Source: Porphyra umbilicalis (Eukaryota; Rhodophyta; Bangiophyceae; Bangiales; Bangiaceae). From it: a DNA stretch of 64,000 nt. Location: contig KV919070.1 of assembly GCA_002049455.2 (NCBI GenBank), positions 1 through 64,000 of the forward strand, in the 5' to 3' direction. A model generated the notes under the pieces. That model saw nothing but the letters and a program-made list of their open reading frames with translations. It was not told the origin of the DNA and did no database searches. How positions within the stretch are numbered: the first letter of the stretch is position 1; every line of letters starts with the position of its first letter. The translations under genes and the position numbers were made by a program. Below, piece after piece: positions 31,682 through 43,604 of the stretch.

Positions 31682-32194
31682 AAGCAGTGGCGCCTAGTGG
31701 CCCGTCCGCGCAGCCGCTGTACTTTGTAAGCCCGCACTGGTCGTGTGGAAGGCCCACGGTGCTTTCTTGGTAGGGAGGTCACAGGCCACGGAGGGGTCGC
31801 TAAGAAACGTGTCAGCCATCGGAGCCGACCGCTTCTCGTGCCTTCCGACCGGCGCGCTCACCAGTTTTCACAACGGCGCTCACCACCGTGCCGTGTCTAC
31901 CCACCCACCATTCTCTCGCCTTCCTTCACGGCACCCACCCGCCCACCGCTCACTTCCAACACGCACGCACACACCTCCCCCTGACCTACATACTTCTGTG
32001 CATCTGACGTCGTGCACGCACGAGGCCCCATTCGACCAGGCCATCACGAGTGTCACCGTCGCTGCTCCCTTTGCGCGCAGGACGTTGCTTCAGGCCTCTT
32101 CACTGCGACGTTGGCCACTCTCTCGGCCAAGCCGTCTGCGTCGTACTCTCACGGACTCCTGGCTCAGCCGTGCTGCGCGCGGCGCTCGCTCGAC

Positions 32195-33445
32195 ATGTAC
32201 GAGCGCGCCATGGTCGAGGCTACCATGAGTGGCCAGAACGCGGCCAAGAAGATCATCACTGTCATCCCCAAGGACGTTGAGTCGTTGGCGGCCTTTGAAA
32301 AGGCCGGTGGCACCAGCAACGCCGGGACGTGCGCGGTTTATACCCCGGTGATTTATAAGACGGCCAAGGCGGATGGTGCGGCCTCGGACGAGGCCGGTGC
32401 CTGCCGCTGCAAGCGCAAGGCCGAAGAGCATCCGGCCACAGCTGGCCAGGTCGTCAAGGTCGCCAAGCGTCGAGAGATGAGGGACCAAGGGCACGCCAAC
32501 GCTGCCGCGATGCACATTGAAGGTGTTTCCAATGTTGGCTCTCAGAGGAGCGTGGCTGTTTATTCGTCCAAGGTTGCAACGCTGCTGTCGGCCCCTCTTA
32601 CTGTATAGCAGCTCACGGCCACCTACGAGATCCTGGCCGGTCATTTTAAGCGTTCTCTCGCGGCCGTTGAATCTCTGGGCCTGCAGTGGACGACAAGGCA
32701 GCAGCGGGCGGCGCTGCGTGGCGCTACTATTGAGCAGCGCGCCGTCGCCTACCTTTTGGCCGCGCGCTTGTTTGCGGCCAAGATGCGGCAGTGGGCGGCC
32801 ATCAAGCTCTACTGGACCGAGAGGCGCCAGTGCGTCGAGGCCCAGAAGGCGGTTGACGACGCTGGGCCACATGGCATGGCCTACGTGAATTGCACGGCAA
32901 TCCGCGAAGGATACACCGGCGTGGGTAAGAAGGAGGTGTTGGCAGCCGACGCGGCTATGGCTGCCGCATTGGCGGCCGACGCGGCTATGGCTGCCGCATT
33001 GGCGGCCATCCGCGCGATCCGCTCGAATGCAACCGTGCAGGGGAATGCCACCGTGCAGGGGAAGGGTCATTCCAAGGCCGGCGCGTCGTCGACCCGAGCG
33101 CCGGACTTGGTCAGGGGAGAGGCGGCGGCGGCCTCTGTGGGGGTGGCGGGGATGGCAACGGGCAAGGCCGGTCCGGCCTCCGAGCGCGCGTCAGGCAAAG
33201 GGAAGGGAAAGGCCAAGGCCGTGGTGGCCTATGTTGAAGACGACGACGCTGACGACTTCGTCATCGTCAAAGTGAGTTTGGCCAATCCGCTGGCCAAGCA
33301 GGTCAAGAAGAAGGCGGAACAGATCAAGGCCAAGGCCGAGCTGGGTTCGAGCGTGACCGCCGGGATGGCGTCCGCAGCTGCCAAGGCCGGGGTTCTTGGG
33401 TACAGGTATGCCGAGCACGACGATTCTGAGTGGGCAAAGTCCTAG
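32195..33445 (+). CDS. Hypothetical protein with one in-frame TAG
   Basis: Not recognised. From the ATG at 32195 one frame runs 416 codons, broken only by TAG at 32606-32608 (codon 138). Both parts look coding. Before the stop: KKIITVIPKDVESLAAFEKA and ACRCKRKAEEHP. After it: TYEILAGHFKRSLAAVESLG and LLAARLFAAKMRQWAAIKLY. Near residue 250 there is a perfect two-unit 30-bp repeat (AADAAMAAAL twice) and an 18-bp repeat (NATVQG twice). The C-terminal third is Lys/Ala-rich with an acidic patch (VEDDDADDFVIVKV). Composition suggests a basic, helical, possibly nucleic-acid-binding protein, which is inference. The TAG could be a mutation, a short intron, readthrough or an assembly error. A possible upstream in-frame extension lacks an ATG. 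Confidence 0.55.
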
Positions 33446-36049
33446 GGAGCATGTGACGAAAGAGTGACTCGAGGTGACTTGGAGGGGTCGGTCTATGAAC
33501 TTCGTGAGCAGCGGGGAGGGTAGCGCGGCACCGTTTGTATGACTCGGCCGCAATGAGGAGTGTTTGGCGGCCGCGTGTACGACGCGGCCGCCCTGAAGAG
33601 GTTGGCCCGGCCGCTCGTACGTGGCGGCCGCGGTGATGCTGGCGCCGTCACATGATACCGTAGTGTAGTTCTCTCTGTCATGAGGGCGTGGGCATAATGC
33701 GTTCGTTTTCCATGTGTTGTGGCTTTGCCTGAAAAACAGTCGCGCGCGCGTGGCATCTTCTTCACATGTAATGGAGGCGTCGGGACATTGTCGCGAGGAG
33801 CATGCGAGACCTCCACTTGGCCCGAGAGCGCCAGGTCCTTTTTTCTCAGTGGCTTGATGGCAGGCACTTTTTGCTCATCCGCTCCCAGGGAGACAGTTGC
33901 TCCTTGGCGCAGGACTAGTGCTCGAGATGTGGCGGAGACTGAGTCAGACGCGTAGCTTGAAAGGCACCCACCCGCACGAGCGTGTCTCTCGCCTTGTGCA
34001 TCATCGCACTGAGAATTTTCAGGGTTTTCAGCGGAAGGCATCAGTGCCACCGTTTCGCACTCCTTCCGTTTTGTGGATCTCACCTTGCAACATCGGGCAC
34101 AGCTGTCCAATAAAAACGCCGATTAATCGTGCCACGCAAAATGGCGCGTCGCGGGATCTGGAAGCCCAGCCTCGGGATCATGAGCGATAGAGACACGTAC
34201 GCGAGTGGCAGCAGGTTGCCCGGCCGCGTGGCTGCGGGTGGCCCGGTATGGTTGGCGGTCTGTACGTACATGGCTGTCAGCAGCGGTTCTGATTGGCCGC
34301 AGGGATGAACGAGTTCGTCGACAGCTGAGCATTTGGGCGCCACTGCGTCCAATTTAGACACGTGCGTTGAAAGAAGCGTGAGGCGTGGCCACGGCCTTTT
34401 TTGGTGGCACCGGATGGGCTCTTGGTGAGGCTATAGGCTCCTGTGCCACTCTGATATTCACTGACACGGCGGGCCCGACGGGATTGGCCAGGCGCCGCAT
34501 GGCGGCGGGCCACGACCTGCACACAGATATCTCCGCACAGTTGACAGACGCTTTACACGTGTGGCTGCCCCTGCTCGGTCGGCCCATGTCAGGTGATCTC
34601 TGTTTTCCGCGTGTAGCCACTGTCTACGGCTGCGCTGCAAGCACAGCAAGGAATGCCAACAACATAAACCTTCACGTGATTCACCACTGTCTCTCGGGCC
34701 CATTACGCATCCCTGTCAGGGTGGCCATCTGCGCTGCTCGTGCACAATTTAAAGATCACACACCTAGAAAAGCTGGCCCGAGCTCGACAGCCAAGCTGTC
34801 ATGCGGGGCTTCCGATCCCTCCTGAAAGGGGCTCAGACGATCGCAGAGTAAACTGAGGCGGAACATGCAATTCGGATTGCGGGCCACCAAATCTGAGGCA
34901 CAAAAGGCGATAACCCTCTCTCGTGAGATCGGACAGCACCCTCTGAGAGGCCACTTGACGGCGTGCCGCTTGTTCCGCGGCCTGGAATGAGATTTCCCAG
35001 CCTCGTCTTGCCCAGTCTCATTGGGCCTGCACGCCTCGTTTCGGGGCTCTGACTCACACCCCCTTTGCCCTGGGCCCTCAGTGAGCCACAGCCTCCTTCA
35101 CCGGGCCCGAGTTGAGGCGCAACCTCTCTCTGTCGCGCTCTGGCCTAGGCGTCGCAAGCCTCGTGCAGGGCGCCGTCTGCGCCCGGCCGGTCGCAGGCCG
35201 CCCTGTGCACCCGGCCGGTCGCAGGCCGCCGTCAGCGCCCTGCCGTTTGCCACTACTTGCAGGGGGCCGTCAGCGCCCTGCCTCTTGCAGCGGATCGTCA
35301 GCGCCCAGACGCTTGTGAAGGCCTGGACGCGGCCTTGCGCTTTCCTGTATCTCCGGCGAGCTGCTGCGCTGCCATTACCTCTGTGTCGGCCGCTTGCGAG
35401 CAACGGCCGTTTTTTTTGACCGCAGTCACTTCCAGGCCGTCACTGGCCTCACTTCTCATCGTGTCTACACTGCGAGCGGCAGCGACCTAGCCACCTACCT
35501 GTCGCTGTGGCTGTGGTTTTGCGGAACAGCGGATCCAGTAACCCCCTACGGCTCATTCCGAACCCAGCCCGAGCTGGCCACATGGCTACCCCCCCCCCTA
35601 CTTTCCGTATGACGCAGACCCCGACGCCGCCACGCGTAGCCCCGGAGGCGTCGGCGCCAGCCCCTCGTGACACAGCAGGGTCGACGTGCCCACACCCCTC
35701 ATCCCCTATGCCGAACTGCTCCGACTCTGGCGGCGACGATGCTTCTTCACCACCGAATCGTGCGGCGAAACCTGCGGCTACCGCGGTGATGCCGGAGGTG
35801 GCTGACACTGGACCTGGGGTGGCCGAGATGCAGACGACTCGCAGTCGCACCCGAGGCGACTCCCCCGGCGTACACTCCCCGCACGCGGTATGGGCCCCGG
35901 GCCCCAACCATCTCGGATTCGCAGCTGCAGCGGTGGCTACGGAGCATCTGCACCCTTTGTAAGCTGTCGCAGCGGGTAAGTGCCAACGTTGCAATGTGCC
36001 CTAGCACCAGGGGCTTTTGATTCCGTCACTTTTCATAGAATCTGAATAT
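33446..36049. other. Gene-poor stretch
   Basis: 35160-35300 has degenerate ~30-bp repeats built on GGTCGCAGGCCGCCGTCAGC. A frame at 35507-35962 (+) has a Ser/Pro/Ala-rich product with no known domain. Nothing else identified. Confidence 0.35.
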
Positions 36050-36960
36050 ACTCCAGTTGCGCTGACATGCACTCAGATTTGAGTTTTTGATGATATCATG
36101 TATCTGGATTCGGATCTGACCTCGTCGGTCGGATTCAGGATCAGCATTATATTCGGATATGTTATCGCTCCGATTTCGATTATAATCTGTGTACCTAGAG
36201 TGAGAATATTCCGTCCGAGGACACTTCTGCGCAAATAGGGATCGACGCATGTACCAACGAGAGGTTGTCCGACGACGCCGCCAACACAGTCTAGCGCCAG
36301 CCAACGTACGTTGTGAGGTGGTCTCAATCTCCTGGGAAACTGGAGTGGTATGGTGTACCTGCACGATTCCAGCGTGCAAACTAAAAGCTACAATCTCGTG
36401 GTCGGACACAGAAAGATTTGTGGTGCTGCGGGCAGTGCTCCCGAAGTCACGAAGAGTGCTCGTCGGGGTGCAACAGTGGTCGACGCTGGAGGGTGTTGTG
36501 ACAGCAAAGAGGCGCAGTTTTCATGCGACGAGAAGCAGGGCGGCAGGGCTGCTCCTCACGCGAAGGGGATGGGATCATGCTGCGGATACCCAAACACCTT
36601 CACGTCGTGGTCCGGGCATCCGGCTCAGGTGTGCCAGACACATTTCTCTCTTAGTTGCGAAGGTCCAGTCCCTATCGCATATCTGGTAGCCAACATTGGC
36701 ATCTTGTTCGCCTGCGGCGTCGCAAGGGCTGCCCCAGACTGTTGTTGTAGCGCACAGCCAATTCCGGGACTCGGATAAACTCAGGCAAAGTATCTCCACT
36801 CTGATTACATTATATCCTGACCTCAGAGAATTATTAAGGCACATTATAATCGTCGGTGCATGGACAGAGTACATTAAGAATACGCAGCTACGGCATGAAT
36901 ATGGATATATCCGAGTATACTGTGCGGATATATCTAGCTCAACTTTATCCACCTCAGCCC
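36050..36960. repeat. AT-rich patches with recurring ATATCCG words
   Basis: 36085-36225 and 36785-36945 drop sharply in GC and are rich in ATATCCG/CGGATAT and TATATCC words. Similar patches occur at 50815-51010 and 52060-52250. They may be parts of one decayed element family. Confidence 0.55.
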
Positions 36961-37065
36961 CTGCCTAGCACCTGCCCGTGCCCGTGGGCTGTCCGGCCCG
37001 CCGCGCAGCTGGGCTGGGGGTGGACGTGGATTTCGCAGGGGAACCGTGGGGTTTAGAGCCGCACG

Positions 37066-39445
37066 GTGGAGCGGCGTGCGCATCGCCGCTGTTGCTCTCT
37101 GTGTCGGTGCGCTGCTTCTGTCGGCAGCGAGCACGTGACGTGCCCGCCGTGGTGCCCCTACCCCTGGGCATCCCCGGAGAAGATCAGGATTCCCCCTGAT
37201 GAGAACGGCCGTGAGCAGACCGTCAACTGGGAAGGCTACCAGCACCGACTGGCCCAGCAACGTGAGGCCGAGGTGGAGGCCGCAAGAGCCAAGCCACCGC
37301 GCTGGGAGCGCCTTCTCACGATGCCTAACGCCAAGGGCCGGCGCGAGGAGTTCTGGGTCAACCTCAATCTGCCCCAGCCGCCGGTCGGGTGGGAGCCTAA
37401 GGGTTTGGGCCGACTGCCTCTCCCTCGGGACAAAAAGCGGCCTTGGCCGACTTTCTTGCGACGGCCGCTGTGACTTTGGCCGCGCTGCCCGTGTCGACGT
37501 CTGCAACCATTCTCGAGAACAAGGGCGATTGCAATCTACTTCTTTCTCCTCAACGTCTGGCCAACACACGGCCGATGCGGACGGCCAGCACACGGCCGAC
37601 TTCACCTGCAACGATGGACCGCTGGATACTGGTGCAGAACCGACGCCGACGGACGAGATCGCACCGGTTGCGGCGCCACCCGCACGGCCTGCGTCACCAA
37701 GGTCGGCGGCTTAATTTTCAACACGACCGGGGCGAGACGAGCAGACAACGACGGAGCGCGACGGCGAGCTTGCCTGGCATGCTGCCCGGCGACTGGAAGG
37801 GTCGTCGCTCGAGACTGAGGAGGAGCGGCTGCGTGCCGAAGTGACCAGGCTCCATGCCGAGGCCGCCGCATCTCGCGGCTTCTTGGAGGAGGGACAGCAG
37901 CAGGCTAACCCGCGTGCCAATGCCGGCGGCTGCGGCCGCGGCACGCGCGGTGTTTCATGGATCGAGGCCGAGCGTAGCATCCTCGCCTGCGTCTACAGGG
38001 AGGCAACGTTGAACTCAGAGGTGGGTATGGACCAGACCCTGGAGAATTTTGACAAGGACGTGTCGGACCGCTTCCGCCGCCGTCTTCCAGACGACATGAA
38101 CCAAGTCCAGCGACGGCGCGCACGCTCAACCTCTGCAATCATGAAGGAGCTGAGGTACGGCATCTTCCCCAGCATCAAGCGCTTCAAGGCGTGCTACTTG
38201 GCGGTACTCAGGCTCAAGATGACGGGGCATCCAACGCCGGAGCAGCTCGTTGGCGCGGCCAAGGCCAAGTACAATGGCCTCAACCCTTATGATGGCCTCA
38301 AACCCACTGTGTCTGACAAGCTCCCGTGCCCTCCACTGAGCAACTGGCGCATCCTGAAGGAGATTGACCGCTTTGGTGGTGGGGCGACAGTCGTGCCTCT
38401 GGCAGGTACTGCGGCGCACCGCAACTCGACAACGCCGGGCGCTTCACAGGCCGAGGCCGCTGACTTAGATCCAATATATCTTGGCAACAACGACGACGGG
38501 GAGGACGCCCACCTTGCCACCGACGGCAACGACGATGGCGACGGGAGCACCCCGATGTCTTCGTCCTTTGCCCGTGGCAAGAAGAGCGTTTTTCAAGAGC
38601 TGCTTATCGGCTGTAAAGCCGCCAAGGCCGCCACAAGAGCTGAGGTTCATCTCATGAGCGAGGTTGCCGCCAGCACGGCCGCCCTGGAGTCGCTCGCCGA
38701 CTCGGCGGCGCAGCGAACTGCTTTGGGGTTTTGGTCAACTCCGATGGCAGTCAAATCGGAGTGCGACCGCAGATGGTGGGCGCTGGAGACTCGCCGGCGA
38801 CTGCAGCAGGCCGAGGACAAGGACAGGGACGAGCGCCGCCCACAAGACGGCGGGGACTTCGAGATGTCCTCTGAGGGGCCACCACATCGTGGCCGTGGTG
38901 GTTCAAGCCGCGGCGTCGGGCGCCGCCGTGGACGTGCTGAGCTCCAAGGTGATCTAAATTGCAAAGAGGAGGAGTACTTGCACGCTTCTCACTCACGCGG
39001 TGATGGCGGCCGTGGTCAGGCTTCCGTTTGTGGCCGGGGACGCGGTCGCTGTGCTGACCCTGGTTGCGGCCAATGAAGCAAGCGGACGCGGACGGTGCGC
39101 TTTGCTGATGTGACTTTCTCCTCTTCCACTTCCACTTTGTCTTCGCCTGCCTCCCGTCCTCCACCGACCTCCAGCCAACCGTGTCAATCTCAGCAGGTGC
39201 GTTCTTCTCCCAACGACAAAGAGAATGATCATGAGATCTACGACATGGGGGAAGACCACCGCCAAGTGCCACCACCGCCGACTCCTGTTGGCTCCCAGGT
39301 CGAGCCGACCACCTCTGTCGAGGCGGCCGCTGACGCGGCCGCCGCGCTGGTGGCAGGCGCTCTGACGAGTGGCAGCGCCGACGAAGGGATCAGCGGCGGC
39401 GTGGGCAATGACGGTTCCCCTGATGGACAAGGACTCGGATGCTGA
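37066..39445 (+). pseudogene. Second Harbinger-like SANT/Myb partner gene, interrupted
   Basis: Coding-like sequence runs in two frames. An N-terminal block ends at 37473 (GREQTVNWEGYQHRLAQQRE, KGRREEFWVNLNLPQPPVGW). A second frame then carries most of the protein to 39445, broken by TAA at 37712-37714 and TGA at 39074-39076. Its core at 37958-38400 has the pattern of plant transposon-associated Myb/SANT proteins: GVSWIEAERSILACVYREA, DPI-like spacing, DKDVSDRFRRRL, a helix ending FKACYLAVLRLKMTGHP, then AAKAKYNGL and NWRILKEIDRFGG. Coiled-coil (LETEEERLRAEVTRLHAEAA) and acidic regions flank it. It converges on the transposase at 40523-42253, the same layout as in the 6.1-kb element, although the proteins differ in sequence. 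Introns could remove the two stops and the frame change; decay is equally possible. Confidence 0.65.
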
Positions 39446-39569
39446 GGTGGCCGGCCGAGGCCGACGCGGTCGCGCCAAGACATCTACCGCGTCCGGGACC
39501 GCGGCATTGTTCAACACCTGCCTTGGCTCAGGCCGGGTGGATCGACTTCTCCAAGAACGAACAAGGTAA

Positions 39570-40522
39570 GGCCCTCAGATCCGCGCCGCGCAAGAGGACG
39601 GCCGCGTGTCGTTGCCGCATTAACACACTGAGCGTGATACCTTGTGTCGTGCAGCAGTGTCCGCTGCATCAATTGTGTCTTGGGCTTTTTCTACTTGCTT
39701 TTCCGTTTCTTTCGTGTCTCGTTCTCCATTATCCTACTCTACCACTTTGCATTGTGCATGTTCTTTGCGCGATGATGCCTTTCCTTTGCGTCAAGCGCTG
39801 TACAGCAAATGGCCTGTCTCTTTGGGCCGACATCTACACGACAAAGCCGGCAGAAGTTCTCTTTGAGAAATATGGGTTGTGCCGAAGGTCCAGGCCAGAG
39901 GAGGAAGAAATAGGCAAAGGCGAGAAGGGCAGAGGCAGGAAGAGGGAGGCGAAGGGGCGAGGTGAAGGCGGCCACGAATGGGCCACATGTGGTGTAGGGC
40001 GACGTTGGGGCTGGGGCTGGCTAGTGCGCTAAGATCAGGCTTAAGAAATGATGAAGGCCACGCCAGGCAACGTCAGAATGTCGGCCATACAATGACTGCT
40101 GGCACATGGACCACCCAGAGGAATCTACAAGGCCGGAACCCGAAGCCGAAAGCACACAAACGCCGTTCGAATGTCTCATCCAGCTGTCTTGACAAGTGTC
40201 TGGGGAGACTTGTATCATTATTTTTCATTCGTGGTGCGGCCAACGCACTATGCTCACACTCGCTTTGCGGCCAACGCACCGGGCTGACGCTGGCGTTTCG
40301 GGCAGCATACTGAGCTGACGCTCGCGCTTCGGTCCCGACAAACGCAGTGGCCACGGTTACCCTGTCCATCGTTGACTGGTCACCCGCGCTCGGCGTCATC
40401 CCCTCGAGGGCAAGACATGAAGACATGTGTGTCAAGGAAAAATAAACCCTGCCCAGCGGGGGAAAAAAAACCCATTTGTTGTATGCCGCGTGCTACACAC
40501 GCCCCCGGCATGCTAGCCAAAA
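39570..40522. other. Spacer between the convergent partner and transposase genes
   Basis: 39600-39780 is T-rich and 40436-40472 A-rich (AAAATAAACC and a run of A), plausible 3'-end regions of the two genes. No separate gene identified. Confidence 0.4.
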
Positions 40523-42253
40523 TCAAGAGTAGGGCAACAGTAGACGGCCCCTGTCCGCAAATATGTGCTCAGAGAGGTCGTGGAGCAACGTGAAGTGAGC
40601 GTCGCGGTCCTTGGCCTCGCACTCGGCCCCGTCCGTGTACGTCAGGGAGCAAGGTACCACGTCTTGCTCGGTGCCGGTCTCCACCATGTCGTCTTGGGCC
40701 TCATGCTGCGCGGGCTGCGGTGGCCCCCAGACACATGGGCCTCTTGGTCCATTCTCAATAAAGAATGCCGGTTGGCGCTCACTTGCAGCGCGAGCAGCAG
40801 CAGGACGTCCTTGGCGACTCCCACAGTCCGACTCCTCGTTGCCCGGTCCTCGGCGCTGCCCTTGCAGATCTGCAACAGCTTGTTGCACCTCTGCCGCCGC
40901 GTCGATGCGCCGTTGGGCCAAACAATCGCTCTGCGTGCACTCAATGGCCATATCGTGCATGATGGCCACCGCCTTTCCGGTGTTGATCATCCGCAATACC
41001 GTCGTGAAGCGTGCAGGTCCAAGAATGATGTTGAAGCGCGACGGCATGACGGCGTACAATCGCTCAGCGTCTTTCCGGACAGCTTGCTGCAGCCGGTTGT
41101 GCACGCGCCGCTTGGGGGTGACCGGGTTGGGGGGGTCATTGCAAACAAAGCATTCCGGGGATATCCTTGGTCGACCTCGTAATAAAGCAAGCGACGGGTA
41201 CGGCCGTTCATTGTATAGTTGATGTTCCGCGGCGGCCACACACCCGCGTTCACGTCAATCAATCAGAGGTGAACACGCCAGCACATTCATGTCGTTGTAG
41301 CTCCCAGGAGCCCCAATAAAAAAGTGCCAGGTGTACGTGTCCTCATCGCAGATGCTCTCAACGACCACGGAGAGCTTACCCTGGCGGTCATGGTACTGGC
41401 CGGCCAGAGCCTTGGGGAACTTGAGCCAATGCCAGTGGGTGCAGTCAATAGAACCGATACAGCCTGGCATGCCACGGGCCGCGTTGCGGGTGAGGATGTC
41501 CTTGCGTTTGTCTTCGGTCTGGCGGCGGAGGTACGTCGCCTCCCACTTCTCGGCGATGAGGTTGGTGAGGCGCCGCGTTGCCTCCGCGATGGTAGACGGC
41601 GACAGGCGGCAGTACTCGTCGGGACGGTCGTACGGCTCCCCGAAGCCCAACGCCCGCAACGCCGCCAGCAGCTTCTGGATGGGGAACGACTGCAGCCGCC
41701 CAGTCGCGTTAATCGAGCGTCGCCACCACGACTCATTGCGCACGGCCGTGAAGAGCCGCTTGAAAACAGCTGGCGGCAAGCGATTGCGCTTCTCAAAATC
41801 TCGCTCGCTGTAGACGGGCGGCTCCCGGCCGGCCCCAAAATAGTCATGCATGATAGAGTACGCTCCCATGTCAAAGTTGCGGTTCCGGCTCGGCCTTCGG
41901 CCAGGGCGAGAACCACGAAACGGGAGCTCTTTACCCGCCCGCGCACGGACAGCAGCGCCCTCCGGATGCGCAGGCCAGCATGATATCCAATCACCACGGC
42001 CACATCCAAATTGTCGTAAAATGAGCCATCGGCAGCCGCCACAGCATCCATGGGGAGCGGGCCCGGTATGGGCCACAAAAACCACAGTGGGAACAAGACG
42101 GTGAGCACGACGGTGTGAATGCACGTGGGGGGTAGGACGACGGTGGTCGGGGGCGGTCGCCACGACGGTGGGTGTGGTGGGGAGAGGGTGCGGTCGCGAC
42201 CGTCGGCTGGGCCACGGGTGACGAAATGGGGAGGGCAGTGGCGCGGCCCCCAC
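40523..42253 (-). pseudogene. Plant-transposon-type Harbinger transposase (PF04827-like), frameshifted
   Basis: Family signature in order: MHDYFGAGREPPVYSERDFE, KRNRLPPAVFKRLF, FPIQKLLAALRALGFGEPYD, GCIGSIDCTHWHWLKFPKAL (first Asp), GKLSVVVESICDEDTYTWHF, GAPGSYNDMNVLACSPLID (second Asp), INYTMNGRTRRLLYYEVDQG, then AVRKDAERLYAVMPSRFNII (the Glu) and GPARFTTVLRMI. The frame breaks twice within the core: an extra ATTG in GATTGATTGAC (41255-41263) right after PLID, and a G7 run (41131-41137) between NALFAMTPP and NPVTPKRR. A third frame change is likely before MGAYSIMHDYFG, because YDNLDVAVVIGYHAGLRIRR lies in another frame upstream. The C-terminal ~110 residues after the core are Gln/Ala/Arg-rich and unlike the usual family end. 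This is a different transposase lineage from the one at 20.7-22.2 kb. Confidence 0.8.
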
Positions 42254-43088
42254 CCCCCCCCCTAAAATCAGGCCCGTTTATGCGGGGGCAGCCCGGCGAC
42301 ACCAGCCCCACCACGCCTGGCGGGGCCTCCGCACAGTGTATCTCCTCCAATCAGGCCCGCGCGTGCGGGTCCGGCCCGAGCATGTGAGCTCGCACCCTCG
42401 TTGGCCCCGTGGGCCCTGACGGGGCCTCAGTCCAGTGTACATAGTGGGAACAAGCGCTGCATGGCTGTGAGCGAGCCACGTAGGTCGTCGTGCGCGCTCG
42501 ACTTGGGCCATGACTCTGCTTCCACTCCTCCTCGGCCGTGACTCTTCCACTCCTCGTTTTCTGTGCCTGAGCACGCGCAAGGTGGTGTCGATACATTTGA
42601 ACAGCGTGGCTCAATCTCGAGATCGAGCATTCGCAGGTCCTTACGGCCGTTTCAGATCGCCTGTAGGCCCTCAATCCCCTGCGAGTGTGCTGCGGCTACG
42701 TTTCCCGCACAATCACGCCGCCTGCGACGTCCCTTGCTTCCGGACAAGAACGAGATGTGATCATTCGGGATCATTGAGGCTACACGTGGTGACCGCAGCG
42801 GTCGTCCGTGTCCTCCAGCACGTCGTGCCAGCGATGAGATAGGCTCTAAATTGGTTCGGATCCGTTCAAAATATGGCCTCGACGCCCACATCGAGGCCCT
42901 CGATGGAGACCGGGGCCCCAGATTACGAAAGGCCTATGTACCCTGATTGTTTTTATTCGAAAGGACTTATCGTGGAATAGTATCGGGTTTTCAAGTGATA
43001 CCCTCCGTTTGTGGACGGATCCGCATAGAACGGATCGCTGTGTGTGATGCTTTCTGCCTACGCTGCCACGTTTAGCCACGTTTGACAC
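42254..43088. other. Spacer downstream of the second Harbinger pair
   Basis: Direct words CAGGCCCGTTTATGCGGG and CAGGCCCGCGCGTGCGGG recur at 42268 and 42353. I could not find convincing terminal inverted repeats for the 37-42-kb pair. Confidence 0.35.
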
Positions 43089-43604
43089 GTGGCTCCAATA
43101 TTTGCGGAATGCGAGATTGGTGGGTCTGCTCTTACTGCTCTGCGCGCTGCCGTCTGGTCCATGATAGAGGAGCATACGACACGTCCGGGCCGAACTCGAC
43201 CCAAACATCACTTTACCAGAGAGACTTGTTCTTGGTGCTTTGAAGGGTCCTGCGAACGAAAAAGTGAATCGCTAAGCGGACAAATGCTTCCCTCCTGCTT
43301 TTTTCGGCCCTCCAAGGTCGCAGTGGCCAGATATGGCCCTACCCCCCCGCAGTGCCCTGCCTATCTGCTGGAAAAATTTCTGAGTGCGTTGGCTTTGCTA
43401 CATTCTATGCTTGCGATAAAGGCGAAAAGGTCTCTCCAGCAAGGTCGTAGGATGCCCACTGCGCGAAGTGCGGGTTCAGTCATCCCAGCCACCCTAGTAT
43501 CGCGTCTGCAGAGGTGGCATGCTGCCAAACCACTCTGGACTCTCCCCAACAGTGAGACCTCTCCAACTTGTGAGCTCCCGCGCATACGTAGCAGTGGCCC
43601 ATGA
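43089..43604 (+). CDS. Hypothetical ORF, 171 codons
   Basis: An open frame of mixed, non-repetitive composition (ECEIGGSALTALRAAVWSMI, YLLEKFLSALALLHSMLAIK). No known domain, and no in-frame ATG at the start. It may be a decayed coding fragment. Low confidence. Confidence 0.25.
   Translation: MAPIFAECEIGGSALTALRAAVWSMIEEHTTRPGRTRPKHHFTRETCSWCFEGSCERKSESLSGQMLPSCFFRPSKVAVARYGPTPPQCPAYLLEKFLSALALLHSMLAIKAKRSLQQGRRMPTARSAGSVIPATLVSRLQRWHAAKPLWTLPNSETSPTCELPRIRSSGP

Noticed and set aside
36910-42345. Terminal repeats for the second Harbinger pair (TATACTGTGCGGA at left, inverted TACACTGTGCGGA at right)
   Set aside because: 12 of 13 bases match in inverted orientation, but the match is short, has no matching 3-bp flanks and lies in a low-GC patch at one side. 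Chance cannot be excluded.
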